From assembly GCA_947167105.1 (NCBI GenBank), contig CAMVGU010000008.1, positions 38,635 to 102,634 on the forward strand: a stretch of 64,000 nucleotides of DNA. The letters are read 5' to 3'. A program made the translations under genes and the position numbers. Positions 53,105-61,172 of this stretch are shown piece after piece. Position 1 is the first letter of the stretch, and every line of letters begins with the position of its first letter. Source of the DNA: an uncultured Selenomonas sp. (GTDB lineage Bacteria > Bacillota > Negativicutes > Selenomonadales > Selenomonadaceae). The notes under the pieces were generated by a model. The model did not search any database. It saw only the letters and a list, made by a program, of their open reading frames with translations, and was not told where the DNA came from.

Positions 53105-55978
53105 TTACTCTGGGAGTTTTATCCAATCACCTAACTTACGATCCAATTGAATTGGAGTAAATTTTTCATATCCGCTTCCATGATAGAATGTAAGCTCTCC
53201 AAGATACAACCTGCCAGCCACAATGTAAAAATCGACCCGTACATGTGGTATCCCTTGTGATAAAGTCCTGGCTAACTCCAACATTTCGGCAAGACACGCA
53301 GGTCGCTCAATCTTTACACTGGCATCGGTAGGATAACAAATTGATGCGTCAATATACTCCCAATCAACCGTATACAAATTTCTCCGATGATTATGGAATC
53401 TATCAAAGTCTACTTGAATTAACGCTATTTTCCCATCAAAGCAAAATACTTTATAATCATTTAACTCAGTCCCTGATTCATTCATCATAAACGGTTCGGC
53501 AATGATTCTAGGCTCAACGTGTTTGTAAGGCCATTCCCTGCCATTCCAATAATAGTTCCTTGATAGTGCACGTTCTAGCTTATCGCGAATATTCTTCTTG
53601 TCCACATCATCCTTATTTCTTACAAGGATGACGCTCCCTGAATCATGTGTACATTTTAGAACGAAGGACTGAGGGAGCTCGTCAAAATTGATGTCCTCAA
53701 AATGGTTCCATATCCCTAATGTAGGAATAAGATACTGCTTTCCAATCTTTTTTTCTGCGTATTTCTTTACAGCATACTTATCCACCATTTGTACATATTT
53801 TTCTTGTCGGTCATGCAATTTCAGCCACTGGAGCTTTTCGTTAAATGTCCTGGGACTAGCCAAATCTATTTCATACCCCATCAAGCAGTACCATTGGCAA
53901 CGGAGGTAGGACTCGTCATCCATAGCATCCAGATGAGCCTGTGCTGTTCTCATGTCCAGGATAATGGCCTCCCCCTGTCTTCTGAACCGCTGCTTCCAAT
54001 TCATTGCAGCCTCCTGTGCTCCCTGATAAAAATTAGGAACAAACAGTACGCCACCGCGGTCTATACCGTCCGCTGGCAGACAGGGTATCCCCTGAAATAA
54101 ACTATGCTCCCTGCCTCCATCCGTTCTCAGAATTGCAATCTGCTTGCCAGTTGCCCGCTTTACCTCCCATGCCAGAGACAGGGTATGCAAGTTCAGCCCG
54201 AGGAGATATATCCGATCTGATTGTAATGCGCGAATATCCTCCTGCCATCTCTCAAGTGAAACAATCGAAAGGCCATTCGCCCCCCCATGACTAACAGATT
54301 GCAGTAAACAAACCACCCGTTTGCGCTCTGGGAAAAACTTTTTTTCATAGACGATTCCATGTGCTTGCAGAATGTTCTCCATATCCTGCAGGACACTTCT
54401 TCCGTTGCTTTCCTCCACATGATCCATCAGGATAGCAAAGTCATCCGCCATGATACTGGGAAGATACTGCAACAAATCTAAATGGAATAAGATTCGGTTG
54501 AAACCAGGACACTTCAGCAAAATCAGGTCGTACCTCTGCCCTTCAGCTATCTTTGGGAAATTCCGGAAAATAACCCCTTCTGCCGCCGCAGTCCTGGCGG
54601 GCAACAAGGGCAATAGGTACACCTTTGTTTTCGGGGAACTTACCCCATGCTGTAGCATTATTTTCTTTACGGTTTCCGCGTTCCGAGACTGCTCTACTAC
54701 ACTATGGTTTGCTCCTGTCCGTTCCGTATACCGCGAGGCAATTCCGGTATCGTCCCCTATATGGAATTCCAGAATGTTCATCGGATTTCTCTCATACAGA
54801 ATTGCATGCAACGGATAAAGATAGTTAAACCCTGTTTTCACACTGCCTGCATATCCGTAGAACCCAAGCCGTTTGTTTTCCGCCTCCCCATGGTCAATGT
54901 AATATTCCTTGTACCAGCGGGCGAAGCGCCGCAGTCCCTCCCGTAAATCTATTTCCGGCTTGAAACCAAAATCACGTTCCAGATCCTTCGTATCCGCATA
55001 AGTGACTGGTACATCCCCAGGCTGCATCGGCACAAGCTTCTTATGCTTATCAAAATCATAGTCCTCCGGCAATACCCCTGCGCGGATCAGCTCCTGTTGC
55101 AGGATGTCTATGAAATCAAGCAGACTCACCGGATGCCCGTTTCCTATGTTGTAAACGGCGTGAGGCGCAATAAGGAGACCGTCCCCGCCGATGCGCCGCT
55201 GCGGCGGCTGCCGAAGAACACGCACCAGGCCCTCCACTATATCATCCACATAGGTGAAGTCCCTCTGGCAGTTCCCGTAGTTGAATATACGGATTTCTTC
55301 CCCGCGCCTCAGCTTGTCCGTAAAGGCGAAATATGCCATATCCGGCCTGCCTGCCGGCCCGTATACGGTGAAGAAGCGCAACCCTGTGCTGGGAATCCCG
55401 TAGAGCTTGCTGTAGCAGTACGCCAGCAGCTCATCGCTCTTCTTGGTGGCCGCATACAGGCTGACAGGACGGTCCACGTTATCCGCGGTCGAGAAGGGAA
55501 CCTTGTCATCCCCCCCGTAGACGGAGCTGGAACTGGCGTAGACCAGATGCCCTACGCCGCTCCTTCCGTCATCGTAGCTGTGCCTGCATGCCTCGAGTAT
55601 ATTGAAGAATCCCAGGACATTGCTCTCTATATAGGCATCGGGATTTTCTATGCTGAAACGCACACCTGCCTGTGCCGCGAGATTCACTACTATATCCGGG
55701 CGGCATGCGGCAAAGATTTCCCTGACTGACTTTTTATCTGTTATATCGCATTCCACGAATTCCCATTCTGCCTGCGTGCTGCACCTGGCCTCCCTGTCAA
55801 TTTTTTCCAGCCTGTGCCGCTTCAGGGAGACCTCGTAATAGCTGTTCAGATTGTCAATGCCTGTTATTCTGCATTCCCCGCCTGACGAAAGCAGCCTGAT
55901 GGCAAGATTTGCCCCAATGAAGCCCGCCGCTCCGGTGATGAGGATGCTTGTTTTTTCGTAGCCTGATACCTTTTCCAT
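53105..55978 (-). CDS. Three-part fusion: UDP-glucuronate 4-epimerase, unnamed domain, TupA-like ATP-grasp
   Basis: 957 residues, with AGGTG 7 bases before the ATG. Residues 1-360 are an NAD sugar epimerase: GAAGFIGANLA, SSSSVYGG, YxxxK in YAATK, length and motifs (VRFSIENPDAYIESN) as in UDP-GlcA 4-epimerases. Residues about 372-565 form a domain starting FNYLYPLHAILYERNPMNILEFHIG; the same domain ends the neighbouring protein at 55993-57330. Residues about 690-957 match TupA-like ATP-grasp proteins: SPRTFNEKLQWLKLHDR, FVLKCTHDSG, NDYKVFCFDGK, VRVDFYIVAGRLYLGELTFYHGSGYEKF. The ATP-grasp part may join an amino acid or similar group to a glycan. Ugd, encoded 29 bases downstream, would feed the epimerase. 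Confidence 0.85.
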   Translation of the reverse strand: MEKVSGYEKTSILITGAAGFIGANLAIRLLSSGGECRITGIDNLNSYYEVSLKRHRLEKIDREARCSTQAEWEFVECDITDKKSVREIFAACRPDIVVNLAAQAGVRFSIENPDAYIESNVLGFFNILEACRHSYDDGRSGVGHLVYASSSSVYGGDDKVPFSTADNVDRPVSLYAATKKSDELLAYCYSKLYGIPSTGLRFFTVYGPAGRPDMAYFAFTDKLRRGEEIRIFNYGNCQRDFTYVDDIVEGLVRVLRQPPQRRIGGDGLLIAPHAVYNIGNGHPVSLLDFIDILQQELIRAGVLPEDYDFDKHKKLVPMQPGDVPVTYADTKDLERDFGFKPEIDLREGLRRFARWYKEYYIDHGEAENKRLGFYGYAGSVKTGFNYLYPLHAILYERNPMNILEFHIGDDTGIASRYTERTGANHSVVEQSRNAETVKKIMLQHGVSSPKTKVYLLPLLPARTAAAEGVIFRNFPKIAEGQRYDLILLKCPGFNRILFHLDLLQYLPSIMADDFAILMDHVEESNGRSVLQDMENILQAHGIVYEKKFFPERKRVVCLLQSVSHGGANGLSIVSLERWQEDIRALQSDRIYLLGLNLHTLSLAWEVKRATGKQIAILRTDGGREHSLFQGIPCLPADGIDRGGVLFVPNFYQGAQEAAMNWKQRFRRQGEAIILDMRTAQAHLDAMDDESYLRCQWYCLMGYEIDLASPRTFNEKLQWLKLHDRQEKYVQMVDKYAVKKYAEKKIGKQYLIPTLGIWNHFEDINFDELPQSFVLKCTHDSGSVILVRNKDDVDKKNIRDKLERALSRNYYWNGREWPYKHVEPRIIAEPFMMNESGTELNDYKVFCFDGKIALIQVDFDRFHNHRRNLYTVDWEYIDASICYPTDASVKIERPACLAEMLELARTLSQGIPHVRVDFYIVAGRLYLGELTFYHGSGYEKFTPIQLDRKLGDWIKLPE

Positions 55979-55992
55979 TGCTATTCACCTTT

Positions 55993-57330
55993 TCACGATA
56001 TGCCTGTGCCCTGTTCCTCCGGTGACCGCAAAAGGCAAACCGTATTCCCGGGCATGGGGTATGTTTTTCTCACGAAAGGAATTCCTTTATTGTGCAGTAT
56101 GGACTCAATATCTTTCAGTATAGCCCTGCCGTCCCGGTCATCCGCGCGATCCATCAGGATGGCAAACCTGTCTGCCAGGATGCCGGGCAAAGTCTGCAGC
56201 AGATCCATGTGGATACATACATGGGACCAGTACATACATTTCAGCAAAATGAGCTCATAGCGCTTGCCCTGGACAAATTTTGTGATGCCGGGGAAAACAA
56301 CGCCGGCAGCCGTATTAGATTTGGCAGGCAGAACCGAGGGGAAAAGTGCCAGCCTCGATTGCTTGAGAGGCACGGGTATACCCAAATCCCCCAGCAATTT
56401 TCCTGCCGTGTCTGCCGGAAACTGCTCCAGTACCATGTGCTCAATGCCCGCACTGGCTGCGTGCCCAATCGTCAGCCTGGTTTCATTGCCGATATGGAAT
56501 TCCAGGATACTCCGGGGCTTGAATTCATGCAGCAGCGTCTGAAGCGGATAAAGATAATTGTAACCCGTGCCCCTCATGGCCGGGCTGAAATGTGCCCGGC
56601 GTGCCAGCCATGAGTTTTCTTCACTGTACTGGTCACATATTGCAGGAAGAAAATTCTCCTTCCAGCAAACGTAGGGCAAGGATAGCTGATCCCTGGCCGA
56701 AAAGCGCTGCAACTGCTCCCACCATGCCTCCATCACCTTTATGATTTTGGGTGAGTTATGCCGCCTCACGATACATGAATTGTCATACAGGCCGGCCTCA
56801 TCGGGGAATCCATCCCTTTTATAGCTCTCTATCTGTTTGCTTATGAGTTCACGGCTGCCTCTCTTCTGCATTATGCACGACTCCGCTTCATCCGAGACCT
56901 TGCTTCTCTCAAAGTGGGGAAAGGACAGCATGTCATCTTCCCCCATGTAAGCGCGGGCATATTCCAGCAAGTCACCGCGTATATGGTGCTTTGCATCCAC
57001 ATAGATGCTCGTTTCGTAATCACTGAAATACAGATGCGGAAGTATCTTCACTTTACGCGACAAACCGATATTGTTCAGGATGCTGCTCTCGATAAGACGA
57101 ATCTCCCAGAAATCCGACCTGACATCTGCATTGTTCGTAAAGCACACATAGTCCGCACCAGGTGACCGGAATTCGGGGGTATCAATAATATCATAATCCC
57201 CTGTTATCACCGTATATATGACTGTCCTGCCCAGTTCCCTGCAGCGCCTGACGGGGGCGTCCTGACCGTATTTCTCCTGATACGCCTTCCGCGCATATTC
57301 CACTCTTTGCTTAATTGCATCCTGCTCCAA
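55993..57330 (-). CDS. DUF616 glycosyltransferase fused to the unnamed domain
   Basis: 445 residues from TTG 57330, the only in-frame start near GGAGG (about 12 bases upstream, rather far). Residues about 30-245 are DUF616-like, a glycosyltransferase family: VIYTVITGDYDIIDTPEF, DYVCFTNN, SIYVDAKHHIRGD (a DxD-like acidic site), DNSCIVRRHN. Residues about 255-440 repeat the unnamed domain of the next gene: YNYLYPLQTLLHEFKPRSILEFHIGNET, YELILLKCMYWSHVCIHMDLLQTLPGILADRFAILMDRAD. It is the first gene of the minus-strand glycan operon and is divergent from the recombinase gene. Confidence 0.8.
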   Translation of the reverse strand: MEQDAIKQRVEYARKAYQEKYGQDAPVRRCRELGRTVIYTVITGDYDIIDTPEFRSPGADYVCFTNNADVRSDFWEIRLIESSILNNIGLSRKVKILPHLYFSDYETSIYVDAKHHIRGDLLEYARAYMGEDDMLSFPHFERSKVSDEAESCIMQKRGSRELISKQIESYKRDGFPDEAGLYDNSCIVRRHNSPKIIKVMEAWWEQLQRFSARDQLSLPYVCWKENFLPAICDQYSEENSWLARRAHFSPAMRGTGYNYLYPLQTLLHEFKPRSILEFHIGNETRLTIGHAASAGIEHMVLEQFPADTAGKLLGDLGIPVPLKQSRLALFPSVLPAKSNTAAGVVFPGITKFVQGKRYELILLKCMYWSHVCIHMDLLQTLPGILADRFAILMDRADDRDGRAILKDIESILHNKGIPFVRKTYPMPGNTVCLLRSPEEQGTGIS

Positions 57331-57360
57331 TTTAATTTATACCTCCAGCGGTGACTCCTC

Positions 57361-57366
57361 TATAAT
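57361..57366 (+). promoter_or_regulatory. Possible -10 of the recombinase gene
   Basis: TATAAT at 57361-57366 lies about 39 bases before the ATG. No good -35 is seen at the right distance. The flanking GACTCCTC/GAGGAGGAGTC form an imperfect inverted repeat around it that includes the ribosome site, which may matter for control. Confidence 0.35.
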
Positions 57367-57404
57367 CAAAGTGTACAAAATTCATATATTGAGGAGGAGT
57401 CCAC

Positions 57405-58019
57405 ATGAACAAGAACCTTTACGGCTACATCCGCGTATCTACCTTCGCCCAGCGCGATGACCGGCAGTGGGCGGCAATGGAAAACTTCGGCATCCCCCCG
57501 GAGCGCATCTTCGTGGACAAGCAGTCAGGAAAAGATTTCCGGCGCCCGGCATACCAACGGCTCATTAACAAGCTCACATGCAACGACACACTGGTCGTGA
57601 AAAGCCTTGACAGGCTCGGCCGCAACTATGATGAGATGATCCAGCAGCTTGACATCATCACCAGGGAGAAACAAGCCGCCATCGTGGTCATCGATCTGCC
57701 CCTGCTCGACACGCGCAACAAATACGGCAACGACCTTACTGCAAAGCTCATTTCCAACCTCGTCATACAAGTGTTCTCATATGTTGCCGAGATGGAACGC
57801 ACGATGATTTGCCAGAGGACGATGGAAGGACTGACGGCCGCCCGTGCCCGTGGCATAAAACTCGGCAGGAGGCCGATAGATAAGCCGGAAAGCTTCGAGA
57901 GCATCCGGGCACAGTGGGAGGCCAAGCAAATCTCAGCCCGTCAGGCTGCCAAGCGACTGGGCGTGTCCTGCCCTACATTCCTCAAGTGGGGCAAAATGTC
58001 TGCCGAAGACAGGCTGTAA
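57405..58019 (+). CDS. Serine site-specific recombinase (DNA invertase/resolvase family)
   Basis: 204 residues, close to Hin/Gin/resolvase size. The catalytic domain (1-140) has Ser12 in GYIRVST, DKQSGKDFRRPAYQRL, the Arg pair in KSLDRLGRN (about 66-74) and VFSYVAEMERTMICQRTMEGL before the long E helix. A helix-turn-helix end (about 165-195) contains ISARQAAKRLGVSCPTFLKW. GAGGAGGAG is 8 bases before the ATG. Right after its stop lie two quasi-palindromic sites around a promoter (58010-58177), so it is likely a promoter invertase rather than a transposon resolvase; no transposase is near. The alternative, a resolvase relic, cannot be excluded. Confidence 0.9.
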   Translation: MNKNLYGYIRVSTFAQRDDRQWAAMENFGIPPERIFVDKQSGKDFRRPAYQRLINKLTCNDTLVVKSLDRLGRNYDEMIQQLDIITREKQAAIVVIDLPLLDTRNKYGNDLTAKLISNLVIQVFSYVAEMERTMICQRTMEGLTAARARGIKLGRRPIDKPESFESIRAQWEAKQISARQAAKRLGVSCPTFLKWGKMSAEDRL

Positions 58020-58041
58020 ATAAATTCATGGTTTCTTTCAC
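58016..58041. other. Candidate left crossover site of the promoter switch
   Basis: 26 bp centred on AT (58028-58029), with right half-site GGTTTCTTTCAC and left half-site GTAAATAAATTC. The central AT-GGTTT equals that of the right site. It overlaps the stop codon of the recombinase. With flanks (58010-58034) it matches 58146-58170 in 22 of 25 positions as a direct repeat. CATGGTTTCTTTCACAGC (58027-58044) also matches the complement of 58149-58166 in 16 of 18. Confidence 0.65.
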
Positions 58042-58073
58042 AGCGTCTTTCTTTTCCGAATTTTTTGTTAAAG

Positions 58074-58102
58074 TTGACTTTCTGCCTAATATCTCCTATA
58101 AT
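58074..58102 (+). promoter_or_regulatory. Strong promoter inside the candidate invertible segment
   Basis: TTGACT (58074-58079) and TATAAT (58097-58102) are exactly 17 bp apart. RNA would start near 58109 and run through the right site into the heptose operon (first start codon 58287). It is the only good promoter seen for that operon. Confidence 0.8.
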
Positions 58103-58151
58103 ATAGGCTATTGATTGGAAAAATGACGCTATCCGCTCTCGCTTGCAGGCT

Positions 58152-58177
58152 GTAAAAAAAACCATGGTTTAATTAAC
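58152..58177. other. Candidate right crossover site of the promoter switch
   Basis: 26 bp centred on AT (58164-58165). The inner part AAACC-AT-GGTTT (58159-58170) is a perfect palindrome and agrees with the AAACC-NN-GGTTT core known for Hin/Gin-type crossover sites. It pairs with the left site 136 bp away. Confidence 0.65.
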
Positions 58178-58286
58178 ATTAATGCCCTTAGAAAATGTAG
58201 CAGGTGTGAGCTTAGTATAGGTGCTGTCAAAGCATATGGAAAATACTGTATTCCGCAAAAAAGTTCTTAAAAGGAGCGTTGCCAGA

Positions 58287-59237
58287 ATGAAATCCATGGT
58301 GATAGGCGGAGCCGGCTTCATAGGCAGTCATTTATGCGAGGCATTGCTCGAAGCAGGGGATGAAGTATACTGCATAGATGACTTTTCTCTTGGCAGCAGG
58401 GAAAATCTTGCGCGGTGCATAGAAAGACCGTCTTTTCGTTTTTATGAAGCGAATGCTTCTGTGAGGAAGGATTTGCTGCCGATTTTCCGGGAGGTGCAGC
58501 CGGAGCAGGTTTTCCATCTGGCTGCCAATTCGGACATACAGGCCAGTGCGAGCAACCCGGGGGTGGAATACCAACGTACTTATACGACTACATACCTGGT
58601 GCTTGACTGTATGCGCGAGTGCGGCGTGAAGAAATTGTTCTTTTCCTCTACTTCTGCCGTATACGGTGATAAGCGTAATATCTTGCTGACAGAGGCAACG
58701 CCTTCGCTTGAGCCAGTTTCCTACTACGGCGCAGCGAAACTTGGCAGTGAGGCTCTGATCAGTGCATTTAGCTATATGAATGATTTTTCTTCATTGGTAT
58801 TCCGTTTTCCAAATGTCATAGGACCTCATCTGACACATGGCGTGATATTCGATTTTGTGCACCGTCTGCGGCAGAATCCTCATGAACTTGTTATCCTGGG
58901 CAATGGCAGGCAGACTAAGCCATACATATATGTAGATGACTTGATAGAAGCTATCCTGAAGTTTCGCGACTCGCCGCAGGGTGTCACCATCTACAATCTG
59001 GGCGTTGATGGTGCGACACAGGTCACGCACATAGCAGAAATCATTGTCGAGGAAATGGGCCTGCATGATGTGAAGTTCAAGTATACCGGTGGCGAAAGCG
59101 GCTGGAAGGGAGACGTGCCGTGTTTCCGTTACGACCTCACAAAGATACATGAAGCGGGATGGCGCGCGAAGCTCAGTTCGGATGAGGCCGTGCGGCGTAC
59201 GGTCAGGGAGTATCTGCAGTCAGGAGGCAGCAAATGA
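58287..59237 (+). CDS. NAD-dependent sugar-nucleotide epimerase/dehydratase
   Basis: 316 residues from ATG 58287 with AAAGGAG about 11 bases upstream; 22 more upstream codons are open but lack a site. Extended-SDR features: VIGGAGFIGSHLCEALL (5-21), FFSSTSAVYGD, catalytic YxxxK in SYYGAAKLGSEAL, and FRFPNVIGP. It resembles UDP-glucose 4-epimerase-like enzymes. The next genes make GDP-D-glycero-D-manno-heptose, so it may change that sugar, but the substrate is not readable. First gene of the plus-strand operon; the following ATG overlaps its stop (ATGA). Confidence 0.85.
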   Translation: MKSMVIGGAGFIGSHLCEALLEAGDEVYCIDDFSLGSRENLARCIERPSFRFYEANASVRKDLLPIFREVQPEQVFHLAANSDIQASASNPGVEYQRTYTTTYLVLDCMRECGVKKLFFSSTSAVYGDKRNILLTEATPSLEPVSYYGAAKLGSEALISAFSYMNDFSSLVFRFPNVIGPHLTHGVIFDFVHRLRQNPHELVILGNGRQTKPYIYVDDLIEAILKFRDSPQGVTIYNLGVDGATQVTHIAEIIVEEMGLHDVKFKYTGGESGWKGDVPCFRYDLTKIHEAGWRAKLSSDEAVRRTVREYLQSGGSK

Positions 59238-60610
59238 AGAAAGTTTCAGATTGTCTGGCCGTTCTCCAGGCTGGGGGGAAAGGGACGCGGATGCGGGAAC
59301 TGACAGGTGACCGTTTGCCGAAGCCCTTGCTGAGGCTGGGGGGGAGGCCGATGCTGGAATGGCAAGTGAGGAATCTCAAGAAGTACGGCCTGACAGAGTT
59401 TGTCATTATCGTTGGGCATTTGGGGGAGCAGATAGAGGCAGAGTTAGGTGACGGCTCACGGCTCGATGTGCATATCCGTTATATTGCAGAGCAAGAGCCG
59501 CTTGGCTCCGGCGGTGCACTAACATATTTGAGGAACGAACTGGGAGATTTCAGGCACGTTCTGGTAGCCTTGGGTGATGTGATATTTGATATCGATTTGC
59601 TACGCTTTGTGTCATTCCATGAAACATCGGGAGCTGCGGCGACGTTGCTCGTACACCCGAATGCACATCCGCAGGATTCTGATCTTGTGGTACTGGAACA
59701 TCCTGAAGCAAAGCCGGATCATCCGGTGACATGCGCACTCGGAGGACGTGTACTGCATTTCGACGATAAGGCGAATGTACGTGACTATTATTTTGAAAAC
59801 TGCGTAAATGCCGGCCTTTACCTGCTGGAGCCGGAGGTGGTGCAGGGGCTAGGCGAGGCACGTCAGATGGATCTGGAACGTGATATACTTCTGCCTTACC
59901 TGGAGGAAGGCAGACTTTTTGGCTACCGCACAACAGAATACGTAAAAGATGCCGGGACACCCGCAAGATTCCGGGCGGCAGAGGCAGACATGTATTCCGG
60001 CATCTGGGCGAGCAAAAATCTTGAATTGCCGCAAAAAGCTGTCTTTCTAGATCGCGATGGCACGCTCAATACATATCGAGGCTTGATTACAAGTCCTGAC
60101 GAAATTTACCTCCTGCCGGGCGCAGCAGAAGCAGTACGCTTGTTGAATGCTTCCAAATATTTGGTTATTGTTGTGACAAACCAACCCGTGGTTGCAAGAG
60201 GGATGTGTGACATAGATGATGTGCTGAGAATAAACAGATGTCTCAGCAGCATACTTGGTAAAGCAGGAGCATATTGGGATGATATAGTCTTCTGCCCTCA
60301 TCATCCACATAAGGGGTTTCCGGAGGAAAATCCACTGTACAAGCGCGTGTGCAACTGCCGCAAGCCTAAAACCGGTATGCTGGATATAATGGCCGATCGC
60401 TGGCATATAGCTCTGAGCAAATCCTGGCTGATTGGTGACAGTTCCAGGGATATTGAATGCGCAAAAAATGCCGGTATGAAATCCGTCCTGGTACACTCAG
60501 GGGAACATCTACGTACAGATCGCATGAAGCCGGACTATAATGCGCTGGATATTCTTGAGGCTGTCAAGACAATACTGCTAGAAGAAAACAAACTCGAAGG
60601 AAGGAAATAA
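59234..60610 (+). CDS. Fusion of heptose-1-phosphate nucleotidyltransferase (HddC) and heptose-bisphosphate phosphatase (GmhB)
   Basis: 458 residues. Residues 1-235 are a nucleotidyltransferase: LQAGGKGTRMRELTGDRLPKPLL is the NTP loop, followed by LGSGGALTYL and the metal-binding GDVIFDID. Residues about 265-450 are a HAD phosphatase of GmhB type: FLDRDGTLN with the nucleophile Asp at about 272, VVTNQPVVARG, FCPHHPH and CNCRKPKTGML (zinc loop), and IGDSSRDIECAKNAG. The two steps are adjacent: GmhB removes the 7-phosphate and HddC adds GMP to heptose-1-phosphate. Fusion of the two is known but less common than separate genes. Confidence 0.9.
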   Translation: MKKVSDCLAVLQAGGKGTRMRELTGDRLPKPLLRLGGRPMLEWQVRNLKKYGLTEFVIIVGHLGEQIEAELGDGSRLDVHIRYIAEQEPLGSGGALTYLRNELGDFRHVLVALGDVIFDIDLLRFVSFHETSGAAATLLVHPNAHPQDSDLVVLEHPEAKPDHPVTCALGGRVLHFDDKANVRDYYFENCVNAGLYLLEPEVVQGLGEARQMDLERDILLPYLEEGRLFGYRTTEYVKDAGTPARFRAAEADMYSGIWASKNLELPQKAVFLDRDGTLNTYRGLITSPDEIYLLPGAAEAVRLLNASKYLVIVVTNQPVVARGMCDIDDVLRINRCLSSILGKAGAYWDDIVFCPHHPHKGFPEENPLYKRVCNCRKPKTGMLDIMADRWHIALSKSWLIGDSSRDIECAKNAGMKSVLVHSGEHLRTDRMKPDYNALDILEAVKTILLEENKLEGRK

Positions 60611-60613
60611 TTT

Positions 60614-61165
60614 ATGGGATATTGGCAGGAGCTGATACTGCTAATGAGCAGATTGGAAGCGGACGTGCATGGAGAAGCGGTATCATACGAGGAACTGAAT
60701 GCGCAGCTTGTGGCTAAATTCATCCTGGCCAGAAAGAAAAGGCAGCGACTTTATCTTGCAGGCAATGGCGGAAGCGCCGGCATTGCCGTACACATGAACA
60801 GTGATTTTTTGAAGAACGGTCATATGCGTACAGGCGACCTTTACGGCGCATCTACCTTGACTTGCCTGTCCAACGACCTTGGCTATGAGAATGTCTTTGC
60901 AGAGCAATTAAGGCTACAGGCTAACAAGGAAGACCTTCTGATAGCTATATCCAGCTCAGGCAGCTCCCGTAACATTCTGGCAGCTGCGGATGCAGCGCGT
61001 CAAGCCGACTGTGAAATACTGACGCTTACCGGATTTTCCGCCGACAATCCTCTGCGTACACAGGGTGACTGGAATATATATGTGCCCAGCTCATCCTATG
61101 GCATGGTGGAATCAATTCACAACGCCATTCTGCAACGATTAGTCGATGAAATCAGTGAGAGGTAA
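60614..61165 (+). CDS. gmhA: Sedoheptulose-7-phosphate isomerase
   Basis: 183 residues. The first step to D-glycero-D-manno-heptose 7-phosphate. SIS-domain features: LAGNGGSAGIAVHMNSDFLKNG (phosphosugar loop), SNDLGYENVFAEQL, AISSSGSSRNILAA. The ribosome site GAAGGAAGG is before ATG 60614, three bases after the previous stop. The C-terminal SYGMVESIHNAILQRLVDEI is typical of the family. The next gene starts 7 bases after its stop. Confidence 0.92.
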   Translation: MGYWQELILLMSRLEADVHGEAVSYEELNAQLVAKFILARKKRQRLYLAGNGGSAGIAVHMNSDFLKNGHMRTGDLYGASTLTCLSNDLGYENVFAEQLRLQANKEDLLIAISSSGSSRNILAAADAARQADCEILTLTGFSADNPLRTQGDWNIYVPSSSYGMVESIHNAILQRLVDEISER

Positions 61166-61172
61166 GTATGAT

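Noticed and set aside
57331..57404. A third crossover site upstream of the recombinase gene
   Set aside because: The short divergent region has an imperfect GACTCCTC/GAGGAGGAGTC repeat but no AAACC-NN-GGTTT core, so a switch that includes the recombinase gene itself is not supported.
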